Shown piece by piece: positions 16,562 through 25,400 of a stretch of DNA of 64,000 bases. Positions within the stretch are counted from its first letter, which is position 1. Each line of letters begins with the position of its first letter. The stretch covers positions 1,054,001 to 1,118,000 of the forward strand of contig NZ_CP014007.2 in NCBI RefSeq assembly GCF_001658025.2, in the 5' to 3' direction. The notes under the pieces were generated by a model. It had not been told where the DNA came from. It was given only the letters and a program-made list of their open reading frames with translations, and did not search any database. The translations under genes and the position numbers were made by a program. This stretch comes from Kosakonia oryzae. GTDB lineage: Bacteria > Pseudomonadota > Gammaproteobacteria > Enterobacterales > Enterobacteriaceae.

Positions 16562-17701
16562 TTACTTCCCTCCGTTTCCATCACTGGATTCGGTAGCGCC
16601 GACTTCCACCGCTTTCACTGTCATCCCCGCCTGCACTTTGCTGGTGCCTTCGGTAATTAACCGATCGCCGCTCTGTAGCCCTTGAATTATCAGCCATTTA
16701 TTGCCGATCACCCGGTCGGTAACCACCTCGCGGCTTTCCACTTTATTCTCTTTATTCACCACCAGCGCAGTGCCGTTGCCTTTGGCATCACGCGTGATCC
16801 CTTGCTGCGGCGCAAGGATCGCTTCGCTGCGCACGCCGTTGCTGACGGTAGCGCGCACAAACATGCCCGGCAGCAAATCGTGTTCCGGGTTCGGGAAGAC
16901 GGCGCGCAGCGTCACGCTGCCAGTGGATTCATCAACAGAGACTTCGGTCAGCTCCAGTTTACCAGGATGCTGATACTGGCTGCCGTCATCCAGCGTCACG
17001 GTAACGGGAACCGTGTTATCGCTGTTCTGCAACTGCTGTTTTTTCAGTTTCAGCAGTTGCGTGCTCGATTGCGTCAAATCGACGTAAATCGGATCGAGCG
17101 TGCGGATGGTTGCCAGCGCCGTGGTCTGGCTGGCGGTGACCAGCGCGCCTGGCGTAACGGAGGAAATACCAATGCGGCCGGAAATCGGCGCTCTGACTTT
17201 GGTGTAACCGAGGTTGATTTTGGCGCTCTCCACGGCGGCGCGATACTGCGCGACGGAAGCCACGTTTTGCTTGTAGGTGGCCATGGCGTCGTCCGCATCC
17301 TGACGTGATACGCCATTCTCTTTCACCAGCGCGGCATAACGCTCGGCTTTCAGTTTGCTGCTGTTAACAATCGCCACTGCATTCTGCAACTGGGCGACGG
17401 CTTCATCGTAGCTTGCCTGGTAGGTTGCCGGGTCAATCTCGTATAACACCTGGCCCGCGACAACGTCGTCTCCTTCTTTAAATAACCGTTTCTTGATGAT
17501 GCCTTCAACTTGCGGGCGAACATCAGAAACCATGGTGCCAGTGACGCGCCCTGTCAGGTCACTGAAGAGCGTCACCGGTTCGGCCTTCAGCGTGACCACA
17601 CCAACCTGCGTTGTCATCGCACCTGCATTCGTTTCCGGTTTTTGGTCGCAGGCGACAATCAGACATGCCAGCACGGCCACCATTATTCTTTTCAATGCCA
17701 T
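16562..17701 (-). CDS. eefA: RND efflux periplasmic adaptor lipoprotein, probable EefA
   Basis: 379 residues from the ATG at 17701, which has GAGG eight bases upstream; a TTG two codons earlier is less likely. The lipobox IVAC precedes the first mature cysteine. The lipoyl half-motifs (VRPQVEGIIKKRLFKEGDDVVAGQVLYEIDP in pieces, and GYTKVRAPISGRIG) flank a coiled-coil hairpin of about residues 95-165; beta-barrel and membrane-proximal domains follow. The adaptor bridges pump and channel. It is the first gene of the operon and carries the palindrome in its leader. Confidence 0.9.
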   Translation of the reverse strand: MALKRIMVAVLACLIVACDQKPETNAGAMTTQVGVVTLKAEPVTLFSDLTGRVTGTMVSDVRPQVEGIIKKRLFKEGDDVVAGQVLYEIDPATYQASYDEAVAQLQNAVAIVNSSKLKAERYAALVKENGVSRQDADDAMATYKQNVASVAQYRAAVESAKINLGYTKVRAPISGRIGISSVTPGALVTASQTTALATIRTLDPIYVDLTQSSTQLLKLKKQQLQNSDNTVPVTVTLDDGSQYQHPGKLELTEVSVDESTGSVTLRAVFPNPEHDLLPGMFVRATVSNGVRSEAILAPQQGITRDAKGNGTALVVNKENKVESREVVTDRVIGNKWLIIQGLQSGDRLITEGTSKVQAGMTVKAVEVGATESSDGNGGK

Positions 17702-17715
17702 TTGCAAACCTCAGT

Positions 17716-17729
17716 AATGAACGTTCATT
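17716..17729. promoter_or_regulatory. Perfect 14-bp palindrome, candidate TetR operator of the pump operon
   Basis: AATGAACGTTCATT is its own reverse complement and lies 15 bases before the adaptor start codon. Its position near the likely transcript start and its perfect symmetry fit a TetR-dimer operator; the TetR gene at 11313-11897 is the obvious candidate protein. Confidence 0.6.
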
Positions 17730-17924
17730 CTCATTCGGGAGGATAGCAAAATGAAGGCGAAAAAATATACGAGGAAAAGTGAAGATATAAAGGATATTTG
17801 CTTACAAGCGGATACGTTTAAGACGCTAAGACCCTGAAAAGAGTGTGGGAAATTTCGAATGAAAAGCTGAGTCGCGGTCAGCGGCCAGCGAGAAAATGCG
17901 GCGCAGCGCGCGCCGCAAAGAGTG

Positions 17925-18686
17925 TTATATCAGATCGCAGAAGTTGCCAAGCCGGTAGCCACGTTCGGCGATCGCGTATTTCAGCGACAGCGAGGTCAAC
18001 ACCTCCAGCTCGGTTAAACGCGGGTAGCAATAGCTGCTCTGGCGGATGGTGTTATCGATAAACGCCGGGTGACACATCATCTCCAGCGAATCCTCACCGC
18101 GTGCGGCTGAGGCATCCAGCTCCTGTAAAAAGAGCGCGTCAGAAATCGCTTCGCCATAAAAGCCGCTGCTGAAACCCGCGGTACTGCGAAGCCCAGCCGG
18201 CAAATCGCGGGCGGGTAAGAGTGCCGGGCGATCGAGTCGCAGTGGCAGCCCGCGTGCGGCGGCAAACTGCGCCACAATCGGCAAGATCTGCGGGATCATA
18301 TGCACATGATGATGGCTGTCCAGATGCGTCGGTTCGCGGCCAAAAAGCGCAACAAAGCGCTGGTACTGGCTCTCCAGTTCTTCGGCGATTTCTGCGTGCG
18401 GTAGCGTATCGGCTGCGGCCATCTGCCAGATCCATTTCCCCAATTCGCCCTGGCGGGCAAGGCCGGGCATGGACGTTAAAGGCTGGCCCAGCGTCAGTAC
18501 AAAGTGCATACCTACCGCAAGAGTGGGCAATTCACGGCTCAACTGCGCCGCATGCGCAATCGCCGCGCCGTTGACCAGCGCAGTCGTGGAGGTCACCACG
18601 CCGTGACGAAAGCTCTCGACAATGCCGTAGTTTTGCCCTTTGCTGAGACCAAAATCATCGGCGTTAACAATCAATAAGCGTTCCAT
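17925..18686 (-). CDS. chbG: Chitooligosaccharide monodeacetylase ChbG (YdjC family)
   Basis: 253 residues. The metal-binding motifs of the YdjC/ChbG family are present: [12 protein letters not shown] near the N-terminus and [15 protein letters not shown] around residue 122, giving the Asp-His-His set. The enzyme removes one acetyl group from diacetylchitobiose-6-phosphate, making the signal for ChbR and the substrate for ChbF. It is the last gene of the chb operon, 9 bp after chbF. Confidence 0.93.
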   Translation of the reverse strand: MERLLIVNADDFGLSKGQNYGIVESFRHGVVTSTTALVNGAAIAHAAQLSRELPTLAVGMHFVLTLGQPLTSMPGLARQGELGKWIWQMAAADTLPHAEIAEELESQYQRFVALFGREPTHLDSHHHVHMIPQILPIVAQFAAARGLPLRLDRPALLPARDLPAGLRSTAGFSSGFYGEAISDALFLQELDASAARGEDSLEMMCHPAFIDNTIRQSSYCYPRLTELEVLTSLSLKYAIAERGYRLGNFCDLI

Positions 18687-18695
18687 AGCCGTCCC

Positions 18696-20051
18696 TTACT
18701 GCTGCGACGCTTTCAGCTTGCCGATGCAGTCAGCAAAGTTGGGCAGCCACTTTTCATGCGCCAGCAGCATTTCTCGCGCCAGCCGTTCCGCATCGCTATC
18801 TGAATGCACCAGCGGGCTGAGATTGAGCGCCAGCAGCACATCGTTAAACTCACCGCTCAGTGCCGCCTTGCTGGCTGCCACCTCGAAACCTTTAATGGTG
18901 TGAATCAGCCCAAGCACTTTTTCGTCAAACTGCGTCACGCGCGGATGGGGCGTCGCGCCGTTGCGCCCAAGAATGCAGGTCATCTCGACCGCCCACTCCG
19001 GCGGGATATTTTTTATGTGCCCGTGATGCGGGATGTTCACATAGTGTTCGGCCTGCTTATCGTTATAGATGGCGTTGATCACTTCACAGGCGGCATCGGA
19101 GTAGTACGCACCGCCGCGCTGTTCCAGCTCCTTCGGCTTCTCTTTGAGCGCCGGATCTTTATAAAGCTCAAACAGTTGCTTCTCAACCTGCTGCACCACC
19201 TGCGCCCGCGCGCCGCCTTTGTAATATTCACCCATTTCAATTGCCAGCATCTCTTTCTGCTTGAAGTAGTAGAGCAGGTAAGAGCAGGGCAGCAGGTTGA
19301 GCGCGCGAATTAACCCTTCGCTAAACGGCAGGTCGAAAATGTTCTTCACCGTCGAGGCTTTCAGCCTGCCGGACGCGACGCCGTCAAGCAGTTCGGCAAA
19401 GCGCGACGTGCCGTTGACCAGCACATCTTTGATAAACACCATATGGTTGAGGCCAAACAGATCGATCGCCAGTTCGTCGCTGTCGGCAAGGTTCAGCACA
19501 TCGCGGATAAACATTTTCATGCCGATGGGAATATTGCAGACGCCAATAAAACGCTTAAAACCGGTATGGCGATAAACGGCTTCGGTAACCATTCCGGCCG
19601 GATTGGTGAAATTGATAACCCACGCGTTCGGGCAAATCGCTTCCACATCTTTAATAATGTCGAAAATCACCGGAATGGTGCGCAGCCCTTTAAACAAACC
19701 GCCCGCGCCGTTGGTCTCCTGCCCCAGATAACCGTGGCTGAGCGGAATCCGCTCATCGAGTTCGCGCGCTTTCAACTGGCCGACGCGCAGTTGCGTGGTG
19801 ACAAAATCCGCGCCCTGCAATGCTTCCCGGCGGTTCAGCGTTTTATAGACTTTCAGCGGTACACCCGCTTTTTCCACCATGCGCTGGCAGAGCGCAAAAA
19901 TAATATCCAGCTTCTCTTGCCCCTCTTCAACATCGACCAGCCATAATTCAGAAACCGGTAATTCATGGTAGCGCTTAATAAAACCTTCCAGTAATTCCGG
20001 GGTGTAGCTGCTCCCGCCGCCAATGGTGACGACTTTTAATTTCTGGCTCAT
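18696..20051 (-). CDS. chbF: 6-phospho-beta-glucosidase ChbF (GH4 family)
   Basis: 451 residues from the ATG at 20051, which has GGGAG upstream; the longer frame adds 19 unlikely residues. The NAD-binding start KLKVVTIGGGSSYTPELLEGF is the GH4 hallmark. The catalytic region shows FIGVCNIPIGM and DLFGLNHMVF, with the cysteine and histidine that bind the metal. GH4 enzymes use NAD+ and Mn2+ in an oxidation-elimination mechanism. ChbF splits phosphorylated, deacetylated chitobiose and cellobiose-6-phosphate. Confidence 0.94.
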   Translation of the reverse strand: MSQKLKVVTIGGGSSYTPELLEGFIKRYHELPVSELWLVDVEEGQEKLDIIFALCQRMVEKAGVPLKVYKTLNRREALQGADFVTTQLRVGQLKARELDERIPLSHGYLGQETNGAGGLFKGLRTIPVIFDIIKDVEAICPNAWVINFTNPAGMVTEAVYRHTGFKRFIGVCNIPIGMKMFIRDVLNLADSDELAIDLFGLNHMVFIKDVLVNGTSRFAELLDGVASGRLKASTVKNIFDLPFSEGLIRALNLLPCSYLLYYFKQKEMLAIEMGEYYKGGARAQVVQQVEKQLFELYKDPALKEKPKELEQRGGAYYSDAACEVINAIYNDKQAEHYVNIPHHGHIKNIPPEWAVEMTCILGRNGATPHPRVTQFDEKVLGLIHTIKGFEVAASKAALSGEFNDVLLALNLSPLVHSDSDAERLAREMLLAHEKWLPNFADCIGKLKASQQ

Positions 20052-20110
20052 AAATTCTCCCTTGAATTCGGTCATGAATGACGGCGGGCAGTGAAACGCG
20101 CCCGTCACCG

Positions 20111-20950
20111 TTATTGATTGATTTCCGTTAATCGCTTGCGATAGTTATTGGGCGTAAATGAGGTCATTTTTTTGAACGTTTTAATAAATAAGCTGGGGCT
20201 GCTGTAGCCGGCTTCCCAGGCAATATCCGTCACCGAATAGTTGGTCATTTCCAACTGCTTTTTCGCAAAATCGATGCGGATTTCATTAATAATCTGCATC
20301 GGTGTTTTGCGGTAATAGCGGCGGGTGGCGCGGGTTAAATATTCCTGGGATTTGCCCGCCAACTGGATCATGTTTTCCAGCGCATTTTCGCCAAACTGCG
20401 TTTTATCGTGCATCGTTTCGACGGCGCTTTTCAGCCATTGCGGAACGTCATCCATGACCGGCTCTTCCCGGTAGTGGCGCAGCCGGTTAATCACGTAGAA
20501 CGTGACGGTTTCGATAAACTCATCCAGCCCGTTTTCGCGAAAATTCAGCGAGGCGATAACCGTTTCGACATAGGCCATAAAAGCATTGCTGGTGCGATAG
20601 GCCTGCGAAGCGACAAAGCAGAAGGGCAGCAGCGCCAGATAGTGCTGTTCAAAGAACGGCTTGCTGATACCGACATTCAGAATGCGCGTCGCGCCGAACG
20701 CGTAAAAACTCTGATGGTGCGAGCCGAGCGGGATAAACACAAAATCGCCGCGCTCCAGCAGCACGCGTTTCCCGTTGATCACCTGATAGTAACGGCCGGT
20801 GAGAACCAGCGTAAATTCATAGTAATCATGCTGATGCAACCCGCTCGCGCTCTCGGTTTTGTTGTAGATAAACACGTGGAAATTTTTACCGTTGAAGAGC
20901 TGCTGCTCGCGAACCGTTTTAATTCCCTGCGTGTTGATCTGTGGCTGCAT
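20111..20950 (-). CDS. chbR: AraC-family regulator of chitobiose use, ChbR
   Basis: 279 residues, matching E. coli ChbR (about 280) along its length. The N-terminal cupin sensor contains [24 protein letters not shown], and the C-terminal AraC helix-turn-helix pair ends [35 protein letters not shown] in parts. In E. coli it represses the operon without inducer and activates it with deacetylated chitobiose-6-phosphate, together with CRP and NagC. Here it directly follows chbC because chbA is absent. Confidence 0.93.
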   Translation of the reverse strand: MQPQINTQGIKTVREQQLFNGKNFHVFIYNKTESASGLHQHDYYEFTLVLTGRYYQVINGKRVLLERGDFVFIPLGSHHQSFYAFGATRILNVGISKPFFEQHYLALLPFCFVASQAYRTSNAFMAYVETVIASLNFRENGLDEFIETVTFYVINRLRHYREEPVMDDVPQWLKSAVETMHDKTQFGENALENMIQLAGKSQEYLTRATRRYYRKTPMQIINEIRIDFAKKQLEMTNYSVTDIAWEAGYSSPSLFIKTFKKMTSFTPNNYRKRLTEINQ

Positions 20951-20980
20951 TGTTAACTCCTTACGCGTTTTATATCGGGC

Positions 20981-21017
20981 GGAGCCTTAAGCATAAGCGC
21001 ACTTTCCTTAAGGCTCC
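20981..21017. repeat. Intercistronic inverted repeat at the place where chbA is expected
   Basis: Two perfect 11-bp arms, GGAGCCTTAAG (20981-20991) and its complement (21007-21017), surround a 15-base loop in the 76-bp gap between chbC and chbR. No T-run follows on either strand, so it is more likely an RNA-stabilising or processing hairpin, or a deletion scar, than a terminator. Confidence 0.7.
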
Positions 21018-21026
21018 CCGCAGGCT

Positions 21027-22385
21027 TCAGAACTTCAGCGCCGCAGCGATATCTTCTTCGCTCTCTTCCTGATCAATCACGTTCTGTGCTTTGTTGGCGA
21101 CCACCACAAAAGGCAGGTACACCAGCGTGGCAATCACTAAGTTGAAGAGTGCGAGCAGTAGCGCGGCGATACTGCCATTGGTATTAAAGAAAGCGCCCAG
21201 CCCGGTTGGCATTGTCCAGGGTGCGATGTTGGTGATCGGTGGAATAATGCCGCTGTAATAGGCCAGCAGGGTGATGGCGGCGAGGATTGGCTGCACCAGA
21301 ATAAACGGGATAAACATTACCGGGTTCATGATAATCGGCAGGCCGAACAGAATCGGTTCGTTAATCTGGAACAGGCCGGAAGGCAGCGCCAGTTTCGCCA
21401 CCTGGCGATAATCCGCCCGCCGGGAGGCGAAGAAGATGGCGATAATCAGCCCGAGCGTCGCGCCGCTACCGCCCAGAAAAATGTACGAATCCAGCATCGG
21501 CTTGGCCCAGACATGGAACGTTTTGCCAGCGGCCAGCGCCGCATCGACGGAGCCATACTGCTGATAAACGGCGATATTTTCCAGCGCCCACGGCGTCATA
21601 ATGCCGCTGTCCAGCGCGGTCAGCGCCAGCGAACCGTGAATACCAAAGAACCACAGCAGCGGCACAAACAGCACGTACACCCAGCCAACAATACTGCCGA
21701 GCGACGCCAGCGGCGTGGAGATGGTATCCATAATTAGCTGGTGGAAGTTGGTGCCGAAATGCGTCAGCGCCCAGGCGATAATGCCCATCAGCGACAGAAT
21801 AATAAAGCCGGGGATCAGCGCGGAAAACGAACGCGCTACCGAAGCGGGGACGCTCTCCGGCAAGGTAATGATCCAGTTGCGCCGCACAATAAAGGTAAAC
21901 AATTCGGCGACTACCAGGCCAATAATCATCCCGGAAATAATATTCGCCCCGCCTAGCCAGTTTGCGCCAACGGCATAAGCTTCGCCGACGCTATAAGGTG
22001 TGACGGTCATAAAAGCGGCAATGGATAATAATCCGGCGGCCAGCGCATCAACTTTGCGCTCTTCCGCCAGCGCCATACCAATAAAGAACGGTGCCATTAA
22101 CGACATAATGCCCAGCGTGCCGTTATAGACATTACCGCCAATGCCTTTTAAACCGTTGAGCGTTTCAATGGTCGAGGCATCGAGGCGGATGCCTAACGAA
22201 TAGAAAAACGATCCTTCGCCAAAGCTTAAAAATACGTTATTAATTAATACAAACATCGCGCCCGCAAGCGTTAATGGCATTAAACGAATAAAGCCATTTT
22301 TAATCGCATTAACGTGAGGCTGTTTTCCTAATTTAACCGCAAAAGGCAGAAGTATCTTTTCAAGTGAAGCAATCGCATTACTCAT
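21027..22385 (-). CDS. chbC: PTS N,N'-diacetylchitobiose permease IIC component
   Basis: 452 residues, the same length as E. coli ChbC and very similar to it in every segment I can compare from memory ([29 protein letters not shown]-like centre, [20 protein letters not shown]). It is the membrane channel of the lactose/cellobiose (Lac) PTS family, with about ten helices and the conserved NEPILFG loop. It takes up and phosphorylates chitobiose together with IIB and IIA. No IIA domain is fused to either end. Confidence 0.95.
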   Translation of the reverse strand: MSNAIASLEKILLPFAVKLGKQPHVNAIKNGFIRLMPLTLAGAMFVLINNVFLSFGEGSFFYSLGIRLDASTIETLNGLKGIGGNVYNGTLGIMSLMAPFFIGMALAEERKVDALAAGLLSIAAFMTVTPYSVGEAYAVGANWLGGANIISGMIIGLVVAELFTFIVRRNWIITLPESVPASVARSFSALIPGFIILSLMGIIAWALTHFGTNFHQLIMDTISTPLASLGSIVGWVYVLFVPLLWFFGIHGSLALTALDSGIMTPWALENIAVYQQYGSVDAALAAGKTFHVWAKPMLDSYIFLGGSGATLGLIIAIFFASRRADYRQVAKLALPSGLFQINEPILFGLPIIMNPVMFIPFILVQPILAAITLLAYYSGIIPPITNIAPWTMPTGLGAFFNTNGSIAALLLALFNLVIATLVYLPFVVVANKAQNVIDQEESEEDIAAALKF

Positions 22386-22458
22386 AGAAAAATACCCTTA
22401 AATACCGCAATAGATTATTGCGGCGCAGTGTGAGGGAATAACTCAGTAATAAGAGACG

Positions 22459-22782
22459 TTAATTATTGGTAGCGGCTTGTTTAATGGCAGCGACGGCTGC
22501 TTTCAGTACGCCCAGACCATCGACTTTGCCGTACAGCAGCGAGTCGATCACTTCGACCGGTTTATTCGGCAGCAATTGTTGAATGTCCGCTAACTTCCAC
22601 GCAATTTGCGGGCCGAGCAATACCACATCCGCCTGCGGCCCCTTTTCTGCGGCCAGAGACTCAGAAAATGCTTCAATAATGACCGGTACTTCATATTTTT
22701 CCGCCTGCGCACGCATCTTTGACACCAGCAGCGACGTTGACATACCCGCTGAACAAAACAGATAAATACGTTTTTTTTCCAT
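22459..22782 (-). CDS. chbB: PTS N,N'-diacetylchitobiose IIB component
   Basis: 107 residues from the ATG at 22782, preceded by GAGGG. The longer frame to 22908 is an unsupported extension, and E. coli ChbB has 106 residues. The phosphocysteine loop is [20 protein letters not shown], with the active cysteine at residue 10. IIB passes phosphate from IIA to the sugar bound in ChbC. A 7-bp hairpin (22405-22411 with 22417-22423) lies in the gap before chbC. This is the first gene of the chb operon. Confidence 0.95.
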   Translation of the reverse strand: MEKKRIYLFCSAGMSTSLLVSKMRAQAEKYEVPVIIEAFSESLAAEKGPQADVVLLGPQIAWKLADIQQLLPNKPVEVIDSLLYGKVDGLGVLKAAVAAIKQAATNN

Positions 22783-23066
22783 TATGCGTCCCTCAATATG
22801 CGATTTTCTGTCGGCCAGATCTGATGCAGGCTGCGTTAGGGCTTCCTGCAATGGCTGCCCCGCGAAGCGGGAGGACTTTTTTCTGTGTCCAAAACAAGTA
22901 TACGGCACGCTTCTGGCTTAGGATATTTCTCAACTTACCAAAATTGTCTGTGGTTGACCTGGCGCTATGTTCATCTTCACAGTTTGAGGAATTAACGGGC
23001 GGGAAATTTGCGCCAGGGGAAGTGCAGGCAAGAAATTCAATGCTTGCGGGAAAATGTTAATCGGGG
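22783..23066 (-). promoter_or_regulatory. chb operon upstream region
   Basis: No gene is seen here. On the minus strand a TATACT hexamer (22898-22903) could be the -10 of the chbB promoter. A TGTGA-N6-ACATA element (22966-22981) resembles a half-conserved CRP site, as expected for a catabolite-controlled PTS operon. A CCCGC/GCGGG hairpin (22858-22870) lies in the presumed leader. NagC sites are expected from E. coli but I could not identify them with confidence. Confidence 0.4.
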
Positions 23067-23094
23067 AAAAACCCCCGCACTGGCGCGCGGGGGC
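23067..23094 (-). terminator. Intrinsic terminator of the porin gene
   Basis: The 7-bp stem CCCCCGC (23072-23078) / GCGGGGG (23087-23093) is followed on the minus strand by five T residues (23067-23071). It lies just past the porin stop codon and separates the porin from chbB. Confidence 0.8.
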
Positions 23095-23099
23095 GAGGA

Positions 23100-24245
23100 T
23101 CAGAAGTCGTAGCGCAGACGCACAATATTCATGTCGCTCAGGTTGTCGCTGCTGGAGGTAAACACGTGTTCGTAATCGACACGGAAACCGTAATCCAGCT
23201 GGAAAGTCACACCGACGCCGTTATCAATACGCTGATAATCGCGGCCAGTGGTGTATTGCAGACGGTCGCCCATCACATACGGTTGTATATATTTAAGCGC
23301 GTACTGGCCCACCGGGATTTTATAACCGGCAAAGTATTCAATCCCCCACGCATCGCCCGCGAAGTAGTTCTGCACGTCGGATTTTTTGGTCAGCAGGAAG
23401 TTCTGATACCAGCCGCCGCCGAAGGAGAAGGTCCAGTTATCCGGCGTCCAGCTCAGCGCGGTACCGAGGATGTTCTGATCGTAGGTTTTGCTGTCGTCCG
23501 TTGATGGCAGGCGCATTTCCGCACGGGTATAGTTCCACGCCGTACCCCACGTCAGGGTGTCGGTCAGGTGATAATCGACACCCAGCGAACCGCCGCCTTT
23601 ACGTTTGTAACGCGTGCCATTGCCCGGCAGATAGTCGGAATCATTGAACAGGTAAGCGGCATAAATATCCGCGTCGCCAACGGTTTTCTTATATTTGAGC
23701 ATATTACGTGCGCGATAAGAGCCGTCGTAGTCGCCGTTAATACCGTTGCCCGGCGCTTGGGCTTTCATGTCGTAATCCCAGATATCGGTTTTCACACCCA
23801 CAACATCGTAATAAATGCTGTTCTGCTGACCGTAGGTGAGCGTACCCCAGGTTTTACTTTTCAGCCCGGTGTAGAGCATACGGCGGGTGGTATTTCGTGC
23901 GCCTTCGGCATAGTGATCATCCCAGTCAAAAAGCGCCGGAATGTTCACGCCGAGTTCGTAATAGTTAATCCAGCTAATATCATCAAACAGATAGTAGTCG
24001 GAGGCGAAACGAAAACGGGTACCGCCATCATAGCCGTTACGTTTGTACGAGCCTTTATCGCTGTTACCCATGGCGTTATCGAACTGCGGACGGATAGACC
24101 CCCCGACGGTAAAGTTCAGACGGCTCAGCGGGTCGCCGGCCTGTGGATCCTGTTTCAACAAAGTAATTTCTGCCTGCGCTGCGAAAGACATCAATGCCAC
24201 TGCTGCACCGATCGAGGCTGTCAGCATTTTTAATTTAGTATTCAT
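23100..24245 (-). CDS. Outer-membrane porin, probable chitooligosaccharide porin
   Basis: 381 residues with a signal peptide cleaved near residue 25 (FAAQA-EITL). The remainder alternates amphipathic strands and ends IVRLRYDF, with the terminal phenylalanine that marks outer-membrane barrels. It is neither the OprD-type ChiP of E. coli nor an OmpC/F homologue I recognise; it looks closer to the trimeric Gram-negative porins used for chitin sugars in vibrios. Its place directly upstream of chbB on the same strand supports a role in chitooligosaccharide entry. A terminator lies between them, so it has its own promoter. Confidence 0.7.
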   Translation of the reverse strand: MNTKLKMLTASIGAAVALMSFAAQAEITLLKQDPQAGDPLSRLNFTVGGSIRPQFDNAMGNSDKGSYKRNGYDGGTRFRFASDYYLFDDISWINYYELGVNIPALFDWDDHYAEGARNTTRRMLYTGLKSKTWGTLTYGQQNSIYYDVVGVKTDIWDYDMKAQAPGNGINGDYDGSYRARNMLKYKKTVGDADIYAAYLFNDSDYLPGNGTRYKRKGGGSLGVDYHLTDTLTWGTAWNYTRAEMRLPSTDDSKTYDQNILGTALSWTPDNWTFSFGGGWYQNFLLTKKSDVQNYFAGDAWGIEYFAGYKIPVGQYALKYIQPYVMGDRLQYTTGRDYQRIDNGVGVTFQLDYGFRVDYEHVFTSSSDNLSDMNIVRLRYDF

Positions 24246-24570
24246 TTATTTTTTCCTCGGGAACGCTACTCACTACTAGCGCGGGAATAGTAATTTCCGA
24301 ATATTACAGTTCTGTTTTCAGAATTAGAGATTTGTGCGCTTAATTTATTTAAATGTATGTAAACGTAACGCCTGGTTTCTGTTTTTTATATTTGTCTGAA
24401 TACGTGTCTGGCGGTAATTTTTCGCGCTTTAGAGCAAAAAAGCTCGTTTTGCTAATAATGATATGCGCCCATAAAAAAGGCACAGATTGTTAAGCGTTTT
24501 GTTACTGACTGAGAGTAAAACGTGCGGACAATAACGAGATCCGGTAGTACTAACGCGCTTGAAATATCTT
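24246..24570. other. Gap upstream of the porin; possible plus-strand small RNA
   Basis: About 325 bp with no reading frame of note. The minus-strand porin promoter must lie here, and the porin ribosome site is CGAGG just before its ATG. On the plus strand the stretch from about 24480 leads without a gene into a very strong terminator, which suggests a short untranslated transcript of roughly 80-120 nt. I cannot define its promoter. Confidence 0.4.
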
Positions 24571-24598
24571 ACCGAACAGTCATGTTCGGTTTTTTTTT
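24571..24598 (+). terminator. Strong intrinsic terminator without an upstream gene
   Basis: Perfect 8-bp stem ACCGAACA (24571-24578) / TGTTCGGT (24583-24590), a GTCA loop and a nine-base T-run. No plus-strand coding sequence precedes it for several kilobases, so it probably ends a small RNA. Confidence 0.85.
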
Positions 24599-24671
24599 GC
24601 CTGAAATGTTTCGCGGTGGGGCGAGTTAAATAGTTATTCCGCAGCGATCTGTTAAATCTTCCAATAAATAG

Positions 24672-24696
24672 TTAGCCGCCGGAAAGCGGCGGCTAA
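24672..24696 (-). terminator. Terminator hairpin of the NAD(P)H oxidoreductase gene
   Basis: Perfect 10-bp arms (24672-24681 with 24687-24696) around a GAAAG loop, directly past the stop codon. The following minus-strand bases are A/T-rich but not a clean T-run. Confidence 0.65.
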
Positions 24697-24699
24697 AAC

Positions 24700-25287
24700 T
24701 CAGCGGTTAAAGACGTTGCGGCCAATTTCAACGGCCTGTTGTAACGCCGCTTCCGCGCTGCCGAGATCCGGCAGCATCAGCGTGGCATTGGTCAGCACCG
24801 GCGCGCCGCAGTAATCAAAAATACCGTGCGCGATTTGCGTGTTCCACGATTGCGCATAACCATGCTTTTCGAAGGTGCGGCGATCGGCCCCGCCCAGCGC
24901 CACAAGATGGATCGGCAAATGGCCGAGCTTTTTAATCACTTTACCTTCGCCACTATCGGCATAGGCCCAGCCGTTACTAAAGACGCGATCGATCCAGCCC
25001 TTTAACAGCCCCGGCATTGTCCACCAGTAAATAGGAAATACCAGCACCAGCGCATCGGCGTTAGCAATACGCGCCTGTTCGGCGAGCACATCGGCGGGCA
25101 GCGGCGCGGTTTGATTGAAGGCGGCGACATCCGCTGTTGAAAAGCGCGGGTCAAACCCTTCTCGCGCCAGGTCGGCGATTTCCGCGCTGTGTTGCCCCTG
25201 CTGGCGAATACCTTCCGCGACCGCCTGCGCCAGAGCGTGCGTTAATGAACCCTCCAGCGGGTGCGATACTACGATCAAAGCGTGCAT
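24700..25287 (-). CDS. NAD(P)H-dependent oxidoreductase, flavodoxin-like fold (MdaB/KefF/YwrO type)
   Basis: 195 residues from the ATG at 25287, which follows GAGGAGG; the frame is open 18 codons further without support. The FMN/FAD phosphate loop is LIVVSHPLEGSLTHALA, and the second flavin motif is LVFPIYWWTMPGLLKGWIDRVF. The family performs two-electron reduction of quinones or nitro compounds with NAD(P)H, protecting against electrophiles. It is divergent from a TetR gene and shares a long inverted repeat with it, so it is probably repressed by that protein. Confidence 0.87.
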   Translation of the reverse strand: MHALIVVSHPLEGSLTHALAQAVAEGIRQQGQHSAEIADLAREGFDPRFSTADVAAFNQTAPLPADVLAEQARIANADALVLVFPIYWWTMPGLLKGWIDRVFSNGWAYADSGEGKVIKKLGHLPIHLVALGGADRRTFEKHGYAQSWNTQIAHGIFDYCGAPVLTNATLMLPDLGSAEAALQQAVEIGRNVFNR

Positions 25288-25330
25288 GTGAAACCTCCTC
25301 AGTTGCCATCCGCGATGAACGGACGTAATC

Positions 25331-25379
25331 TTATATACCAAAGGTAACCTACCAATAGTAAGTTACCTTTAGTATATAA
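25331..25379. promoter_or_regulatory. Long inverted repeat between oxidoreductase and tetR: candidate operator
   Basis: Two 22-base arms (25331-25352 and 25358-25379) are reverse complements at 20 of 22 positions, separated by only five bases. The core is AAAGGTAAC / GTTACCTTT, flanked by TATATA. The element fills most of the gap between the two divergent starts, so a bound TetR dimer, or two, would block both promoters. Confidence 0.75.
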
Positions 25380-25400
25380 CCTTGTCAACGGAGAAAGAGG

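Noticed and set aside
22405-22423. Hairpin between chbB and chbC as a transcription terminator
   Set aside because: Only seven base pairs and no T-run; more likely an intercistronic RNA structure within the operon.
24218-24260. Possible ChiX small-RNA pairing site at the porin start
   Set aside because: Only a GAGGAA run, which is simply the ribosome site, would pair; the longer ChiX-target sequence known from chiP is not present.
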